A stretch of 64,000 nt of DNA, taken from assembly GCF_018688355.1 (NCBI RefSeq), contig NZ_CP061317.1, forward strand, positions 62,001-126,000, read 5' to 3'. Origin of the DNA: Polynucleobacter sp. AP-Elch-400A-B2 (GTDB taxonomy: Bacteria; Pseudomonadota; Gammaproteobacteria; Burkholderiales; Burkholderiaceae). The notes below the pieces were generated by a model. That model made no database searches, was not told the origin of the DNA, and saw only the letters and a program-made list of their open reading frames with translations. Made by a program: the position numbers and the translations under genes. Shown piece by piece: positions 18,390-27,926 of the stretch; position 1 is the stretch's first letter, and every line of letters starts with the position of its first letter.

Positions 18390-18395
18390 TATAAT
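18390..18395 (+). promoter_or_regulatory. Consensus -10 box right before the mrcA start codon
   Basis: A perfect TATAAT ends six bases before ATG 18402. If used, transcription would start at or next to the start codon, giving a leaderless or nearly leaderless mrcA message. I see no good -35 hexamer at 17 bases upstream (18367-18372 is GAGGGC), so the call is tentative. Confidence 0.35.
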
Positions 18396-18401
18396 TTGAA
18401 T

Positions 18402-20738
18402 ATGGCACTACCCCCAAAAGACAAGCCACCTTTAAACCGGAGGTTTAACCGACAGCCTGATAGACGTCCCGGTCAGCAAAGAGCGGAGCGTTTCTCGCCC
18501 AATAAATCGGGAAGCAATCCCTTAATTAAGGCGATGCTAGTTATCGGCGTGTTCTTTGCAGTGATATTTACACTGATGCTAGGCTACGCTTTTTTAATAG
18601 CAAAGCCGAATTTGCCGAAGATCTCGGCATTGGTTGATTACAACCCCAAAACACCATTGCGCATTTATACGGCAGATAAAGTTCTGATTGGTGAGTTTGG
18701 GGAAGAGCGCCGTAAGGTAATTCCTTTAAACGAAATCCCAATGAGTATGCGAAATGCAGTGCTAGCTATCGAAGATGATCGCTTCTACTCTCATGGTGGA
18801 GTGGATTATGTGGGTATCCTGAGGGCAACCCTCACCAATTTACGCGGCAATCTTTCCCAAGGTGCCTCAACCATCACAATGCAGGTGGCGCGAAACTTCT
18901 TCCTCAGTAATGAGAAAACGTTCAGTCGGAAGATTTATGAGGTTCTCTTAGCTTGGGAAATTGAGTCTCAATTGAGCAAAGACAAGATTCTTGAGATTTA
19001 TATGAATCAGATCTTTTTGGGGCAAAGAGCGTATGGATTTTCTAGTGCAGCTCAAATCTACTTTGGTAAAGAGCTCAAAGACATTACGATCGCTGAATCA
19101 GCGATGTTGGCCGGTTTACCAAAAGCTCCATCGGCTTATAACCCTGTGAGCAACTTCCGGCGCGCAAAAATTCGACAGGAATATATTTTGCAGCGCATGC
19201 GTGATTTATCGTACATTACTCCCGAACAATATCAAATCGCCATGGCTGAAGAGTTACATATCCGTGGCCTTGGTAATGAATTTAGTACTCGTGCAGACTT
19301 TCCTGCTGAGATGGTTCGCCAGCTCCTGATTACGCAATACGGCGAGGCAATCTATTCGCAGGGAATAGATGTATACACCACGATCTTGAAAGCAGACCAA
19401 GACGCCGCATATAAAGCAGTACGTCGTGGTATTTTTGAGTACGACTTACGTCATGCGTATCGTGGTCCCGAGGGGTTCATTGATTTGCCGGAGGATACGG
19501 TGAAGCGTCAACGTGTAATTGACGAAGCTTTATTGGCTTATCCGCAATTGGATGATTTACAGTCCGGCGTTGTGCTCGATATCAAGCCAAAAGAAATGCA
19601 GGTCATGATTGCTACTGGAGATACGATCACCATCAAAGGCGAGAGCATGAAGCTTGCCGCCGCTGCATTAACTGACAGTACTCAACCAAAAAAACGTTTG
19701 CGTCCTGGTGCGATCGTTAGGTTGCTCTCGGACGGAGGGGTTTGGAAGTTGGCACAGTTACCTCAAGTTGAAGCTGCCTTTGTTTCAATGAATGCCGAGA
19801 CGGGTGCGATCCTCTCTTTAGTGGGTGGCTTTGATTTCCGTCGAAATAAATTTAATCACGTCACTCAGGCCCAACGCCAACCGGGCTCTTCTTTCAAGCC
19901 ATTTATTTATGCCGCTGCGATTGAGAAAGGTTTTTCTCCAAGCACGATGGTCAATGATGCCCCGCTATCTATTGGTGGCTTGGAAACAGGTAGCCAAGCT
20001 TGGGAGCCAAAGAACTATGACGGGAAGTATGAAGGCATGATGCGTTTGCGTACTGCTTTAGCTAAATCAAAAAACTTGGTTTCAGTGCGATTGATTCGTG
20101 CCATTGGACCTTCATATGCTCAAGAATATATTCAGCGATTTGGGTTTGAAGCAGAAAAGCACCCACCTTATTTAACAATGGCTTTGGGCGCAGGCTCTGT
20201 TACACCTTTGCAAATGGCATCCGCTTACAGTGTTTTTGCTAATGGGGGCTATCGTGTAGATCCCTATTTAATTAATAAGATGACGGACTCAAAAGGTGCG
20301 GTGCTGTTTGAGGCCAAGCCTACTCATGCGCGCGAAGATGCGCCCCGGGTGCTAGATGCAAGAACTTCTTTTGTGATGGACAGTATGTTGCAAGAAGTTA
20401 CGAAAACCGGCACTGCAGCTAGTGCAAGAGCGAAATTGGGTCGGAATGATATCGCTGGTAAAACAGGTACTACCAACGATTCGCACGATGCTTGGTTTGC
20501 GGGATATAACCCGAAGGTAGTGGCAATTGCTTGGATTGGCTTTGATAAGCCTGCAAGTTTAGGTGATCGTGAAACTGGTGGAGGCCTTGCTTTACCAATG
20601 TGGATTTCGTATATGGGTACCGCCTTGAGGGATGAGCCACAGCAAGCACGCGAAGTGCCTGCAGGCGTTACCCAGGTGGATGGCGATTGGTTTATCCCTG
20701 AGTTTTCTAATAATGGCGGTGTGCGCGAACTGCAGTAG
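18402..20738 (+). CDS. mrcA: Penicillin-binding protein 1A (bifunctional transglycosylase/transpeptidase)
   Basis: This class A PBP polymerises and cross-links peptidoglycan. From ATG 18402 the product has 778 residues: a basic cytoplasmic tail, one membrane anchor (about residues 45-65), the GT51 transglycosylase domain (AIEDDRFYSHGGVD; QGASTITMQVARNFFL), an OB-like insert, and the transpeptidase domain with the serine motif RQPGSSFKPF, the SKN motif (AKSKNLVS) and KTGTTND. TTG 18396 could also start it. It is divergent from the pil-aro cluster, as in other Burkholderiales. It lacks a visible ribosome binding site. Confidence 0.97.
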   Translation: MALPPKDKPPLNRRFNRQPDRRPGQQRAERFSPNKSGSNPLIKAMLVIGVFFAVIFTLMLGYAFLIAKPNLPKISALVDYNPKTPLRIYTADKVLIGEFGEERRKVIPLNEIPMSMRNAVLAIEDDRFYSHGGVDYVGILRATLTNLRGNLSQGASTITMQVARNFFLSNEKTFSRKIYEVLLAWEIESQLSKDKILEIYMNQIFLGQRAYGFSSAAQIYFGKELKDITIAESAMLAGLPKAPSAYNPVSNFRRAKIRQEYILQRMRDLSYITPEQYQIAMAEELHIRGLGNEFSTRADFPAEMVRQLLITQYGEAIYSQGIDVYTTILKADQDAAYKAVRRGIFEYDLRHAYRGPEGFIDLPEDTVKRQRVIDEALLAYPQLDDLQSGVVLDIKPKEMQVMIATGDTITIKGESMKLAAAALTDSTQPKKRLRPGAIVRLLSDGGVWKLAQLPQVEAAFVSMNAETGAILSLVGGFDFRRNKFNHVTQAQRQPGSSFKPFIYAAAIEKGFSPSTMVNDAPLSIGGLETGSQAWEPKNYDGKYEGMMRLRTALAKSKNLVSVRLIRAIGPSYAQEYIQRFGFEAEKHPPYLTMALGAGSVTPLQMASAYSVFANGGYRVDPYLINKMTDSKGAVLFEAKPTHAREDAPRVLDARTSFVMDSMLQEVTKTGTAASARAKLGRNDIAGKTGTTNDSHDAWFAGYNPKVVAIAWIGFDKPASLGDRETGGGLALPMWISYMGTALRDEPQQAREVPAGVTQVDGDWFIPEFSNNGGVRELQ

Positions 20739-20748
20739 TTCGTTTTTG
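20726..20748 (+). terminator. Hairpin terminator overlapping the mrcA stop codon
   Basis: Arms CGAACT (20726-20731) and AGTTCG (20737-20742) are followed by TTTTTG. The TAG stop of mrcA lies inside the hairpin, and the next gene starts at 20751. The stem is only six pairs long, so its strength is uncertain. Confidence 0.6.
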
Positions 20749-20750
20749 TA

Positions 20751-21455
20751 ATGGCAAGGCAAGCGCGCACCATTATTCCCGGTCAAGCAATGCATGTGAT
20801 GGTCCGCGGCAATAATCGAGAAACACTTTTTTTTGGTGATGCAGATCGCCGCATCTATTTAGATTGGTTACGAGAGGCTGCCAAGCAATTTGGTAGTGCG
20901 GTACATGCATTCGCCTTGATGCCAAACCATGTACATCTCTTAATGACTCCCCAGAACATAGACTCGCTTGCAAAGACAATGCAATCGCTAGGTAGGCGTT
21001 ATGCTCAGTATTTCAATCAACAGCAGCAACGGTCGGGAACAATCTGGGAGGGACGCTACCGCTCCTCTTTAATAGATCCTGATTATTTTTTACGCTGCCA
21101 ACGCTTCATTGAGCTCAATCCCGTGAGATCTGGTTTTGAGTCAAGCACGCAGGCTTCCACTTGGACTAGTTTTACTTCCCATATTGGAGGCAATGCAGAG
21201 CCTTGGTTAGTTGATCACCAGCACTTTTGGAGCCTGGGTAATACTCCTTTTGAAAGGCAAATGAGATGGGCGGCATTCGTGAAAGAGGGTGCGCCTCACT
21301 GGGAAGATCAGCAAATTACCGAGGCTCTAGTGAGATCTAAGCCTTGGATCAGCGATAGTTACGCAAAAAAGCTGTTTAAAGACAATCCTGAGCAGGTATT
21401 AATACGGCGCCGTGGGCGACCTAAAAAATTAATTTCAGCTAATTCAATAGCTTAG
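20751..21455 (+). CDS. REP-associated tyrosine transposase (RAYT, IS200-like)
   Basis: The 234-residue protein belongs to the Y1 HUH nuclease superfamily. The family opening HVMVRGNNRE, the metal-binding HVH (H60, H62) in LMPNHVHLLMTP, and the helix with the presumed catalytic tyrosine (LGRRYAQYFNQ, Y84/Y87) are intact, followed by GTIWEGRYRSSL. The C-terminus is basic (RRRGRPKK). RAYTs are usually single-copy and linked to REP palindromes instead of moving themselves; I see no clear REP pair around it. It starts only 12 bases after mrcA. Confidence 0.85.
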   Translation: MARQARTIIPGQAMHVMVRGNNRETLFFGDADRRIYLDWLREAAKQFGSAVHAFALMPNHVHLLMTPQNIDSLAKTMQSLGRRYAQYFNQQQQRSGTIWEGRYRSSLIDPDYFLRCQRFIELNPVRSGFESSTQASTWTSFTSHIGGNAEPWLVDHQHFWSLGNTPFERQMRWAAFVKEGAPHWEDQQITEALVRSKPWISDSYAKKLFKDNPEQVLIRRRGRPKKLISANSIA

Positions 21456-21587
21456 AGTGTATTAAAGGTGTTTTACTCCTAGCCTTACCATCATCAAACT
21501 CTGACTATGTCCCTTTTATAGGGATTCATCTTTACTCGCCCTAATTTAAATGTGACAGAGTTATTTTATTTCTATTGCATCGATATG

Positions 21588-21648
21588 GGTATTCCCCTAT
21601 ATTAGATCCTCCAAAAGTAATCAGGCCCTTAGGGCAAGCGGAAATACC
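21588..21648 (+). promoter_or_regulatory. Structured leader of gltB
   Basis: GGTATTCC (21588-21595) can pair, with one bulge, with GGAAATACC (21640-21648) directly before the gltB ATG, and GCCCT/AGGGC (21625-21635) forms an inner hairpin. The outer pairing would cover the translation start region. No known riboswitch class is recognised. The 193 bases between the transposase and gltB otherwise show only AT-rich sequence. Confidence 0.3.
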
Positions 21649-24600
21649 ATGACTACACATATGAATACAGACCTTCGTCCAATCGCGCAGGGTCTTTACG
21701 ATCCACAAAATGAGCATGACGCTTGCGGCGTCGGATTCGTTGCCCACATCAAGGGCAAGAAGTCACATGAGATCGTTGCTCAAGGATTACAAATTCTTGA
21801 GAACTTAGATCACCGGGGCGCTGTTGGTGCTGATCCGCTGATGGGCGATGGCGCAGGAATTTTGATCCAAGTGCCGGATACCTTGTATCGTGAAGAGATG
21901 GCAAAGCAGTGCATCGAGTTACCGCCATTTGGTGAATACGGCGTTGGCATGATTTTCCTGCCAAAAGAACAGGCATCACGTTTAGCTTGCGAACAAGAGT
22001 TGGAGCGCACAGTTCGCCTAGAGGGCCAAGTTGTTTTGGGCTGGAGGGATGTCCCGGTTGATGTGAAGTTACCGATGTCTCCAACAGTGCAAATGACAGA
22101 GCCATTTATCCGCCAAATTTTTATTGGCCGCGGCCGCGACATCATGACAACCGACGCACTTGAGCGTAAGTTGTATGTGATTCGTAAAACTGCAAGCCAT
22201 GCAATTCAAGATTTACATCTGAAGCACGGTAAAGAATACTTTGTGGCATCGATGTCTGCACGGACCATTGTTTATAAGGGTTTGCTGTTGGCTAACCAGG
22301 TGGGTGCTTACTACAAAGATTTACAAGATTCACGTACAGTTTCTGCATTGGCTTTAGTGCATCAGCGTTTCTCTACCAATACTTTCCCAGCCTGGGAATT
22401 GGCTCACCCGTATCGCATGATTGCGCATAACGGTGAGATCAATACAGTTAAAGGCAACGTTAACTGGGTAAATGCAAGAGAGGGAGCAATCAGCTCTCCA
22501 GTGCTTGGCGATGATCTTAAAAAATTATGGCCACTCATTTATCCAGGTCAATCTGACACAGCCTGTTTTGACAACTGTTTAGAGTTATTGGTCATGTCAG
22601 GTTATCCATTGGCGCAAGCCATGATGATGATGATTCCAGAAGCATGGGAACAGCACGCTTTGATGGATGAAAACCGTCGCGCATTCTATGAGTATCACGC
22701 CGCAATGATGGAGCCATGGGATGGCCCAGCAGCCATGGCCTTTACAGATGGTCGTCAAATTGGCGCTACCTTAGACCGCAATGGTTTACGTCCAGCGCGT
22801 TATTACGTAACAGATGATGACTTAGTCATCATGGGCTCTGAGGCTGGTGTTCTGCCAATTCCAGAGAGCAAAATTGTTCAAAAATGGCGCTTACAACCGG
22901 GCAAGATGTTCATGATTGATATGGAGCAGGGCCGCATTATTGATGACGTCGAATTGAAAGATGCCGTCTCTAAAGCTAAGCCATATAAGAGTTGGATCGA
23001 TGCCGTACGTGTGAAGCTAGATGAAGTCGATGCTAGCAAGGCAGACTTAGTAGATGAGAAAAATACTATTCGACCTGCTGCAAAATTATTAGATCGTCAA
23101 CAAGCTTTTGGATATACCCAAGAGGACATCAAGTACCTCATGGCCCCAATGGCAATGAATGGTGAAGAGGCAATTGGATCGATGGGTAACGATAGCCCAC
23201 TAGCCGTTCTCTCCAATAAAAACAAGCCACTCTATAACTACTTCAAGCAATTGTTTGCACAGGTCACCAATCCGCCGATTGACTCTATCCGTGAAAACAT
23301 GGTGATGTCTTTGGTGTCTTTCATTGGACCTAAGCCGAATTTGTTGGATACAAACAATATCAACCCACCAATGCGTTTGGAAGTGAATCAGCCGATTTTA
23401 GATTTCAACGATATGACCAAGATTCGTCATATCGGTCACTACACCAACGGTAAGTTCCGTTCATATGAGTTGGATATTTGTTATCCAGCATCCTGGGGCA
23501 AGGATGGCATTGAGGCTCGCTTAGCATCCCTGTGTGCGGAAGCTGCCGATGCCGTACGCTCTGGTTACAACATCTTGATCGTGAGCGATCGCCAGGTTGA
23601 TGAGCAGCATGTGGCTATTCCGGCATTGTTGGCAACTTCAGCGATTCATCAACATTTGGTTGAAAAAGGTTTGCGTACTAGCGTTGGCCTCGTAGTTGAA
23701 ACCGGTAGCGCACGTGAGACACATCACTTCGCACTCTTGGCTGGCTATGGAGCTGAAGCAGTTCATCCCTATTTGGCAATGGAAACTTTGGCTGAGATGG
23801 CTAAAGGTTTATCTGGCGATTTGTCAGCAGAAAAAGCAGTCAAGAATTTTGTGAAAGCGGTTGGTAAGGGCTTGCAAAAAGTGATGTCCAAAATGGGTAT
23901 CTCTACTTACATGTCTTACACCGGCTCCCAGATTTTTGAAGCAATTGGCTTGAATAAGGATGTGATTGATCATTACTTCAAAGGCACCCCATCCAACGTG
24001 GGCGGCATCGGTGTATTTGAAGTAGCTGAAGAAGCTTTGCGTATGCATCAGTCCGCATTTGGTAATGATCCTGTTTTGACTAATATGCTTGAGGCTGGCG
24101 GTGAGTATGCTTTCCGTATCCGCGGTGAGGACCATATGTGGACTCCAGATACGATTGCGAAGTTACAGCACTCTACCCGTGCTGGTATCGATAAGGGCTA
24201 TCAAACTTATAAAGAGTATGCCAATCTGATCAATGACCAAACCAAGCGTCAGATGACCTTGCGTGGTTTGTTTGAGTTCAAGATCGATCCAGTTAAAGCA
24301 ATTCCATTGGATGAAGTTGAGTCCGCAAAGGAAATCGTCAAGCGTTTTGCAACGGGCGCGATGTCCTTAGGCTCTATTTCTACTGAAGCGCACGCTACTT
24401 TAGCGATTGCCATGAACCGAATTGGCGGCAAATCTAATACGGGTGAGGGCGGTGAAGATCCAAACCGTTATGTGAATGAACTTAAAGGTATTCCAATTAA
24501 GAAGGGTGAAACCTTAGCGAGCATTTTGGGTAATGACGTTGTTGAAGCAAACATTCCTTTGCTTGATGGCGATTCATTACGCTCCAGAATTAAGCAGGTT

Positions 24601-26394
24601 GCTTCCGGTCGTTTTGGAGTTACTACTGAATATCTGCGCTCTGCCGATCAGATTCAGATCAAGATGGCCCAAGGCGCTAAGCCTGGTGAAGGCGGTCAAT
24701 TGCCGGGCGGTAAGGTTTCCGATTACATCGGTAAGCTGCGCTTCTCCGTACCAGGCGTTGGTTTGATTTCTCCTCCCCCACATCACGATATTTACTCCAT
24801 TGAGGATATCGCTCAGTTGATTCATGATCTGAAGAACGTGAACCCTGAGGCTGATGTATCTGTGAAGTTGGTTTCTGAAGTGGGTGTTGGCACGATTGCA
24901 GCCGGTGTTGCCAAAGCGAAAGCCGATCACGTCGTGATCGCTGGACATGATGGCGGTACCGGTGCATCACCACTATCCTCTATTAAGCACGCCGGTTCCC
25001 CATGGGAATTAGGTTTGGCTGAAACTCAACAAACATTGGTGCTTAATGGTTTGCGTAGCCGTATTCGTGTGCAAGCTGATGGCCAAATGAAAACCGGTCG
25101 TGATGTCGTGATCGGTGCTTTATTGGGCGCAGATGAGTTTGGTTTTGCAACAGCACCATTGGTTGTTGAAGGTTGCATCATGATGCGTAAGTGTCATTTG
25201 AATACCTGCCCAGTTGGTGTTGCTACACAAGATCCTGAATTGCGCAAAAAGTTCTCTGGTAAGCCAGAGCACGTTGTGAACTTCTTCTTCTTTATTGCTG
25301 AAGAAGTGCGCGAGATCATGGCTCAAATCGGTATTCGTAAGTTTGATGATTTGATTGGTCGTGTTGATCTTTTGGATACGCGTAAGGGTATTGAGAACTG
25401 GAAAGTTCATGGCTTGGATTTCAGTAAGATTTTTGCTGAACCTAATGTTCCTAAAGATACTCCCCGCTACCAGATCCTGACTCAAGAGCATGGCTTAGGT
25501 AGTGCTTTGGATAATATTCTGATTGAGAAGAGTGAGCCGGCATTACAAGGTGGCGAGAAAGTCTCCTTCATTGTTCCCGTCAAGAACGTAAATCGTACTG
25601 TTGGTGCAATGCTCTCCGGGGAGATTGCTCAGCGTTATGGTCATGCTGGTTTACCGGATGACACTATTCATATTCAATTGAATGGCACTGCTGGTCAAAG
25701 TTTCGCTGCCTTCTTGGCACGCGGCATCACCTTAGATTTAGTTGGTGACGGTAATGACTATGTTGGTAAAGGTTTATCTGGTGGACGTGTAATTGTGCGC
25801 GCGCCACATGAGTTCCGTGGCGATACAGCAAAGAATATTATTGTTGGTAATACCGTTCTTTACGGTGCAATCGGTGGTGAAGCATTCTTTAACGGTGTGG
25901 CTGGTGAGCGTTTTGCAGTTCGTAACTCTGGTGCCACAACGGTTGTTGAAGGTACTGGCGATCACGGTTGTGAATACATGACTGGCGGCACTGTAGTGGT
26001 CTTGGGCGCGACTGGCCGTAACTTTGCAGCAGGTATGAGTGGCGGTATTGCTTATGTCTACGACGAAGATAGCCTTTTTGAAAAGCGTTGCAATACCAGC
26101 ATGGCAACTTTAGAAAAAGTATTGCCTTCTGCTGAGCAGATTGCCCAGATGCCTCAGTCACAGTGGCATGCCCCTATTGATGTTAAAGATGGTGGCGAGC
26201 GCATGACTGATGAGCAAATTCTGAAGGGCTTGATCGAGCGTCATTTCCGTCACACTGGTTCTGAGCGCGCTAAAGCACTCTTAGCTGATTGGGATAAGGC
26301 CCGTAGTCGCTTTGTGAAGGTACTTCCTACTGAGTACAAACGTGCTTTAGGTGAGCTGTGGGAAAAAGCACAAAACAAAACTGTAACTGTCTAA
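21649..26394 (+). CDS. gltB: Glutamate synthase (NADPH) large subunit
   Basis: GltB makes glutamate from glutamine and 2-oxoglutarate with GltD. The 1581-residue protein has the N-terminal class II glutamine amidotransferase domain with catalytic C26 (HDACGVGFVA), a central domain, the FMN-binding TIM-barrel (about residues 860-1230) with the 3Fe-4S cysteines in MMRKCHLNTCPVG (about 1175-1186), and the C-terminal GXGXG beta-helix (GGRVIVRAPH onward). Length is normal to slightly long. gltD follows 58 bases downstream. Confidence 0.98.
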   Translation: MTTHMNTDLRPIAQGLYDPQNEHDACGVGFVAHIKGKKSHEIVAQGLQILENLDHRGAVGADPLMGDGAGILIQVPDTLYREEMAKQCIELPPFGEYGVGMIFLPKEQASRLACEQELERTVRLEGQVVLGWRDVPVDVKLPMSPTVQMTEPFIRQIFIGRGRDIMTTDALERKLYVIRKTASHAIQDLHLKHGKEYFVASMSARTIVYKGLLLANQVGAYYKDLQDSRTVSALALVHQRFSTNTFPAWELAHPYRMIAHNGEINTVKGNVNWVNAREGAISSPVLGDDLKKLWPLIYPGQSDTACFDNCLELLVMSGYPLAQAMMMMIPEAWEQHALMDENRRAFYEYHAAMMEPWDGPAAMAFTDGRQIGATLDRNGLRPARYYVTDDDLVIMGSEAGVLPIPESKIVQKWRLQPGKMFMIDMEQGRIIDDVELKDAVSKAKPYKSWIDAVRVKLDEVDASKADLVDEKNTIRPAAKLLDRQQAFGYTQEDIKYLMAPMAMNGEEAIGSMGNDSPLAVLSNKNKPLYNYFKQLFAQVTNPPIDSIRENMVMSLVSFIGPKPNLLDTNNINPPMRLEVNQPILDFNDMTKIRHIGHYTNGKFRSYELDICYPASWGKDGIEARLASLCAEAADAVRSGYNILIVSDRQVDEQHVAIPALLATSAIHQHLVEKGLRTSVGLVVETGSARETHHFALLAGYGAEAVHPYLAMETLAEMAKGLSGDLSAEKAVKNFVKAVGKGLQKVMSKMGISTYMSYTGSQIFEAIGLNKDVIDHYFKGTPSNVGGIGVFEVAEEALRMHQSAFGNDPVLTNMLEAGGEYAFRIRGEDHMWTPDTIAKLQHSTRAGIDKGYQTYKEYANLINDQTKRQMTLRGLFEFKIDPVKAIPLDEVESAKEIVKRFATGAMSLGSISTEAHATLAIAMNRIGGKSNTGEGGEDPNRYVNELKGIPIKKGETLASILGNDVVEANIPLLDGDSLRSRIKQVASGRFGVTTEYLRSADQIQIKMAQGAKPGEGGQLPGGKVSDYIGKLRFSVPGVGLISPPPHHDIYSIEDIAQLIHDLKNVNPEADVSVKLVSEVGVGTIAAGVAKAKADHVVIAGHDGGTGASPLSSIKHAGSPWELGLAETQQTLVLNGLRSRIRVQADGQMKTGRDVVIGALLGADEFGFATAPLVVEGCIMMRKCHLNTCPVGVATQDPELRKKFSGKPEHVVNFFFFIAEEVREIMAQIGIRKFDDLIGRVDLLDTRKGIENWKVHGLDFSKIFAEPNVPKDTPRYQILTQEHGLGSALDNILIEKSEPALQGGEKVSFIVPVKNVNRTVGAMLSGEIAQRYGHAGLPDDTIHIQLNGTAGQSFAAFLARGITLDLVGDGNDYVGKGLSGGRVIVRAPHEFRGDTAKNIIVGNTVLYGAIGGEAFFNGVAGERFAVRNSGATTVVEGTGDHGCEYMTGGTVVVLGATGRNFAAGMSGGIAYVYDEDSLFEKRCNTSMATLEKVLPSAEQIAQMPQSQWHAPIDVKDGGERMTDEQILKGLIERHFRHTGSERAKALLADWDKARSRFVKVLPTEYKRALGELWEKAQNKTVTV

Positions 26395-26452
26395 GTTACC
26401 AATAAGCTACTTAATTAATAAAGACATTAAGAAAAGATACTAAGGATTCGAT

Positions 26453-27916
26453 ATGGGTAAAGTTACTGGATTTATGGAGTTTGAGCGCGTAGATGAAACC
26501 TACGAAGCTCCCGTTAAGCGCCTGCATCATTACAAAGAGTTTGTTGCAGCACTGACAGATGAGGAAGCTAAAGTGCAAGGTGCACGTTGCATGGACTGCG
26601 GTATTCCATTTTGCAATAACGGCTGCCCAGTTAATAACATCATTCCGGACTTCAATGATTTGGTATTTCATGATGACTGGAAGAATGCATTAGATGTTTT
26701 GCAATCCACCAATAACTTCCCTGAGTTCACTGGCCGTATTTGTCCAGCACCTTGTGAGGCTGCGTGTACCTTAGGTATCAATAGTGATGCAGTTGGTATT
26801 AAGTCAATTGAACACGCCATTATTGATAAGGGCTGGGAAAATGGCTGGGTTAAGCCACAGCTACCTAAGACTAAAACGGGTAAAAAAGTTGCTGTTGTTG
26901 GTGGTGGGCCTGCTGGTATGGCGACTGCGCAGCAATTAGCGCGCGTCGGCCATGACGTCACCGTATTTGAAAAGAATGATCGTGTTGGCGGGTTGTTACG
27001 CTACGGCATTCCTGATTTCAAAATGGAAAAATGGCTGATTGATCGTCGTGTAGAGCAAATGCAAGCTGAAGGTGTCAAGTTTGAGACTGGCGTATTTGTA
27101 GGTAAAGAGGCGATTGGTGCTGAAGTAAAAAACTACTCCACAAAAACATTGTCACCTGATCAGTTGATGAAAGATTTTGACGCTGTTGTGATTAGTGGTG
27201 GATCAGAGCAGCCGCGTGACCTGCCAGTTCCTGGTCGTGAGTTGAGGGGCGTTCACTATGCCTTGGAATTCTTGATCCCCCAAAACAAAGAAAACGCAGG
27301 TGATTTCAAAAATGAAATTTCTGCAACGGGCAAGAATGTAGTAGTAATTGGTGGTGGTGATACTGGATCTGACTGTGTTGGAACTTCCAATCGTCATGGT
27401 GCCACTAAGGTGACTCAGTTTGAATTAATGTCACAGCCACCAGAAGTAGAGAACAAGCCTTTGGTGTGGCCATATTGGCCAACTAAGTTGCGTACATCCT
27501 CTTCGCATGAAGAGGGTTGTGAGCGTGACTGGTCTGTTGCGACTAAGCGTTTTGAAGGTAAAGACGGAAAATTAGAGAAATTAATCTGTGTGCGCCTGGA
27601 GTGGAAAGACGGCAAGATGACAGAAATGCCAAACTCTGAGTTTGAAATTAAGGCAGATTTAGTGTTCTTGGCCATGGGCTTTGTGTCTCCTGCAGCTCAG
27701 GTTCTGAATGCCTTTGGTGTTGAAAAAGACGCTCGTGGCAATGCAAAAGCCACGGTTGAAGGCCAAAATGCTTATCAAACTAACGTTCCTAAGGTATTTG
27801 CCGCTGGTGACATGCGTCGCGGACAGTCTTTGGTGGTTTGGGCGATTCGTGAAGGCCGTCAAGCTGCCCATGCAGTAGACGAGTATTTAATGGGGTCATC
27901 CGTTCTTCCCCGATAA
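26453..27916 (+). CDS. gltD: Glutamate synthase (NADPH) small subunit
   Basis: GltD takes electrons from NADPH through FAD and passes them to GltB. The 487-residue protein has N-terminal iron-sulfur cysteines (CMDCGIPFC; CPAPCEAAC), the FAD-binding VVGGGPAGMATAQQ (about residue 146) and the NADPH-binding VIGGGDTGSDC (about 300). Length matches the family. It is followed by mlaF after ten bases. Confidence 0.98.
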   Translation: MGKVTGFMEFERVDETYEAPVKRLHHYKEFVAALTDEEAKVQGARCMDCGIPFCNNGCPVNNIIPDFNDLVFHDDWKNALDVLQSTNNFPEFTGRICPAPCEAACTLGINSDAVGIKSIEHAIIDKGWENGWVKPQLPKTKTGKKVAVVGGGPAGMATAQQLARVGHDVTVFEKNDRVGGLLRYGIPDFKMEKWLIDRRVEQMQAEGVKFETGVFVGKEAIGAEVKNYSTKTLSPDQLMKDFDAVVISGGSEQPRDLPVPGRELRGVHYALEFLIPQNKENAGDFKNEISATGKNVVVIGGGDTGSDCVGTSNRHGATKVTQFELMSQPPEVENKPLVWPYWPTKLRTSSSHEEGCERDWSVATKRFEGKDGKLEKLICVRLEWKDGKMTEMPNSEFEIKADLVFLAMGFVSPAAQVLNAFGVEKDARGNAKATVEGQNAYQTNVPKVFAAGDMRRGQSLVVWAIREGRQAAHAVDEYLMGSSVLPR

Positions 27917-27926
27917 TATCGAGGAT

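Noticed and set aside
18078..18394. Two plus-strand frames antisense to the PilP-like gene
   Set aside because: They are low-complexity glycine/tryptophan-rich readings of the opposite strand and have no family resemblance.
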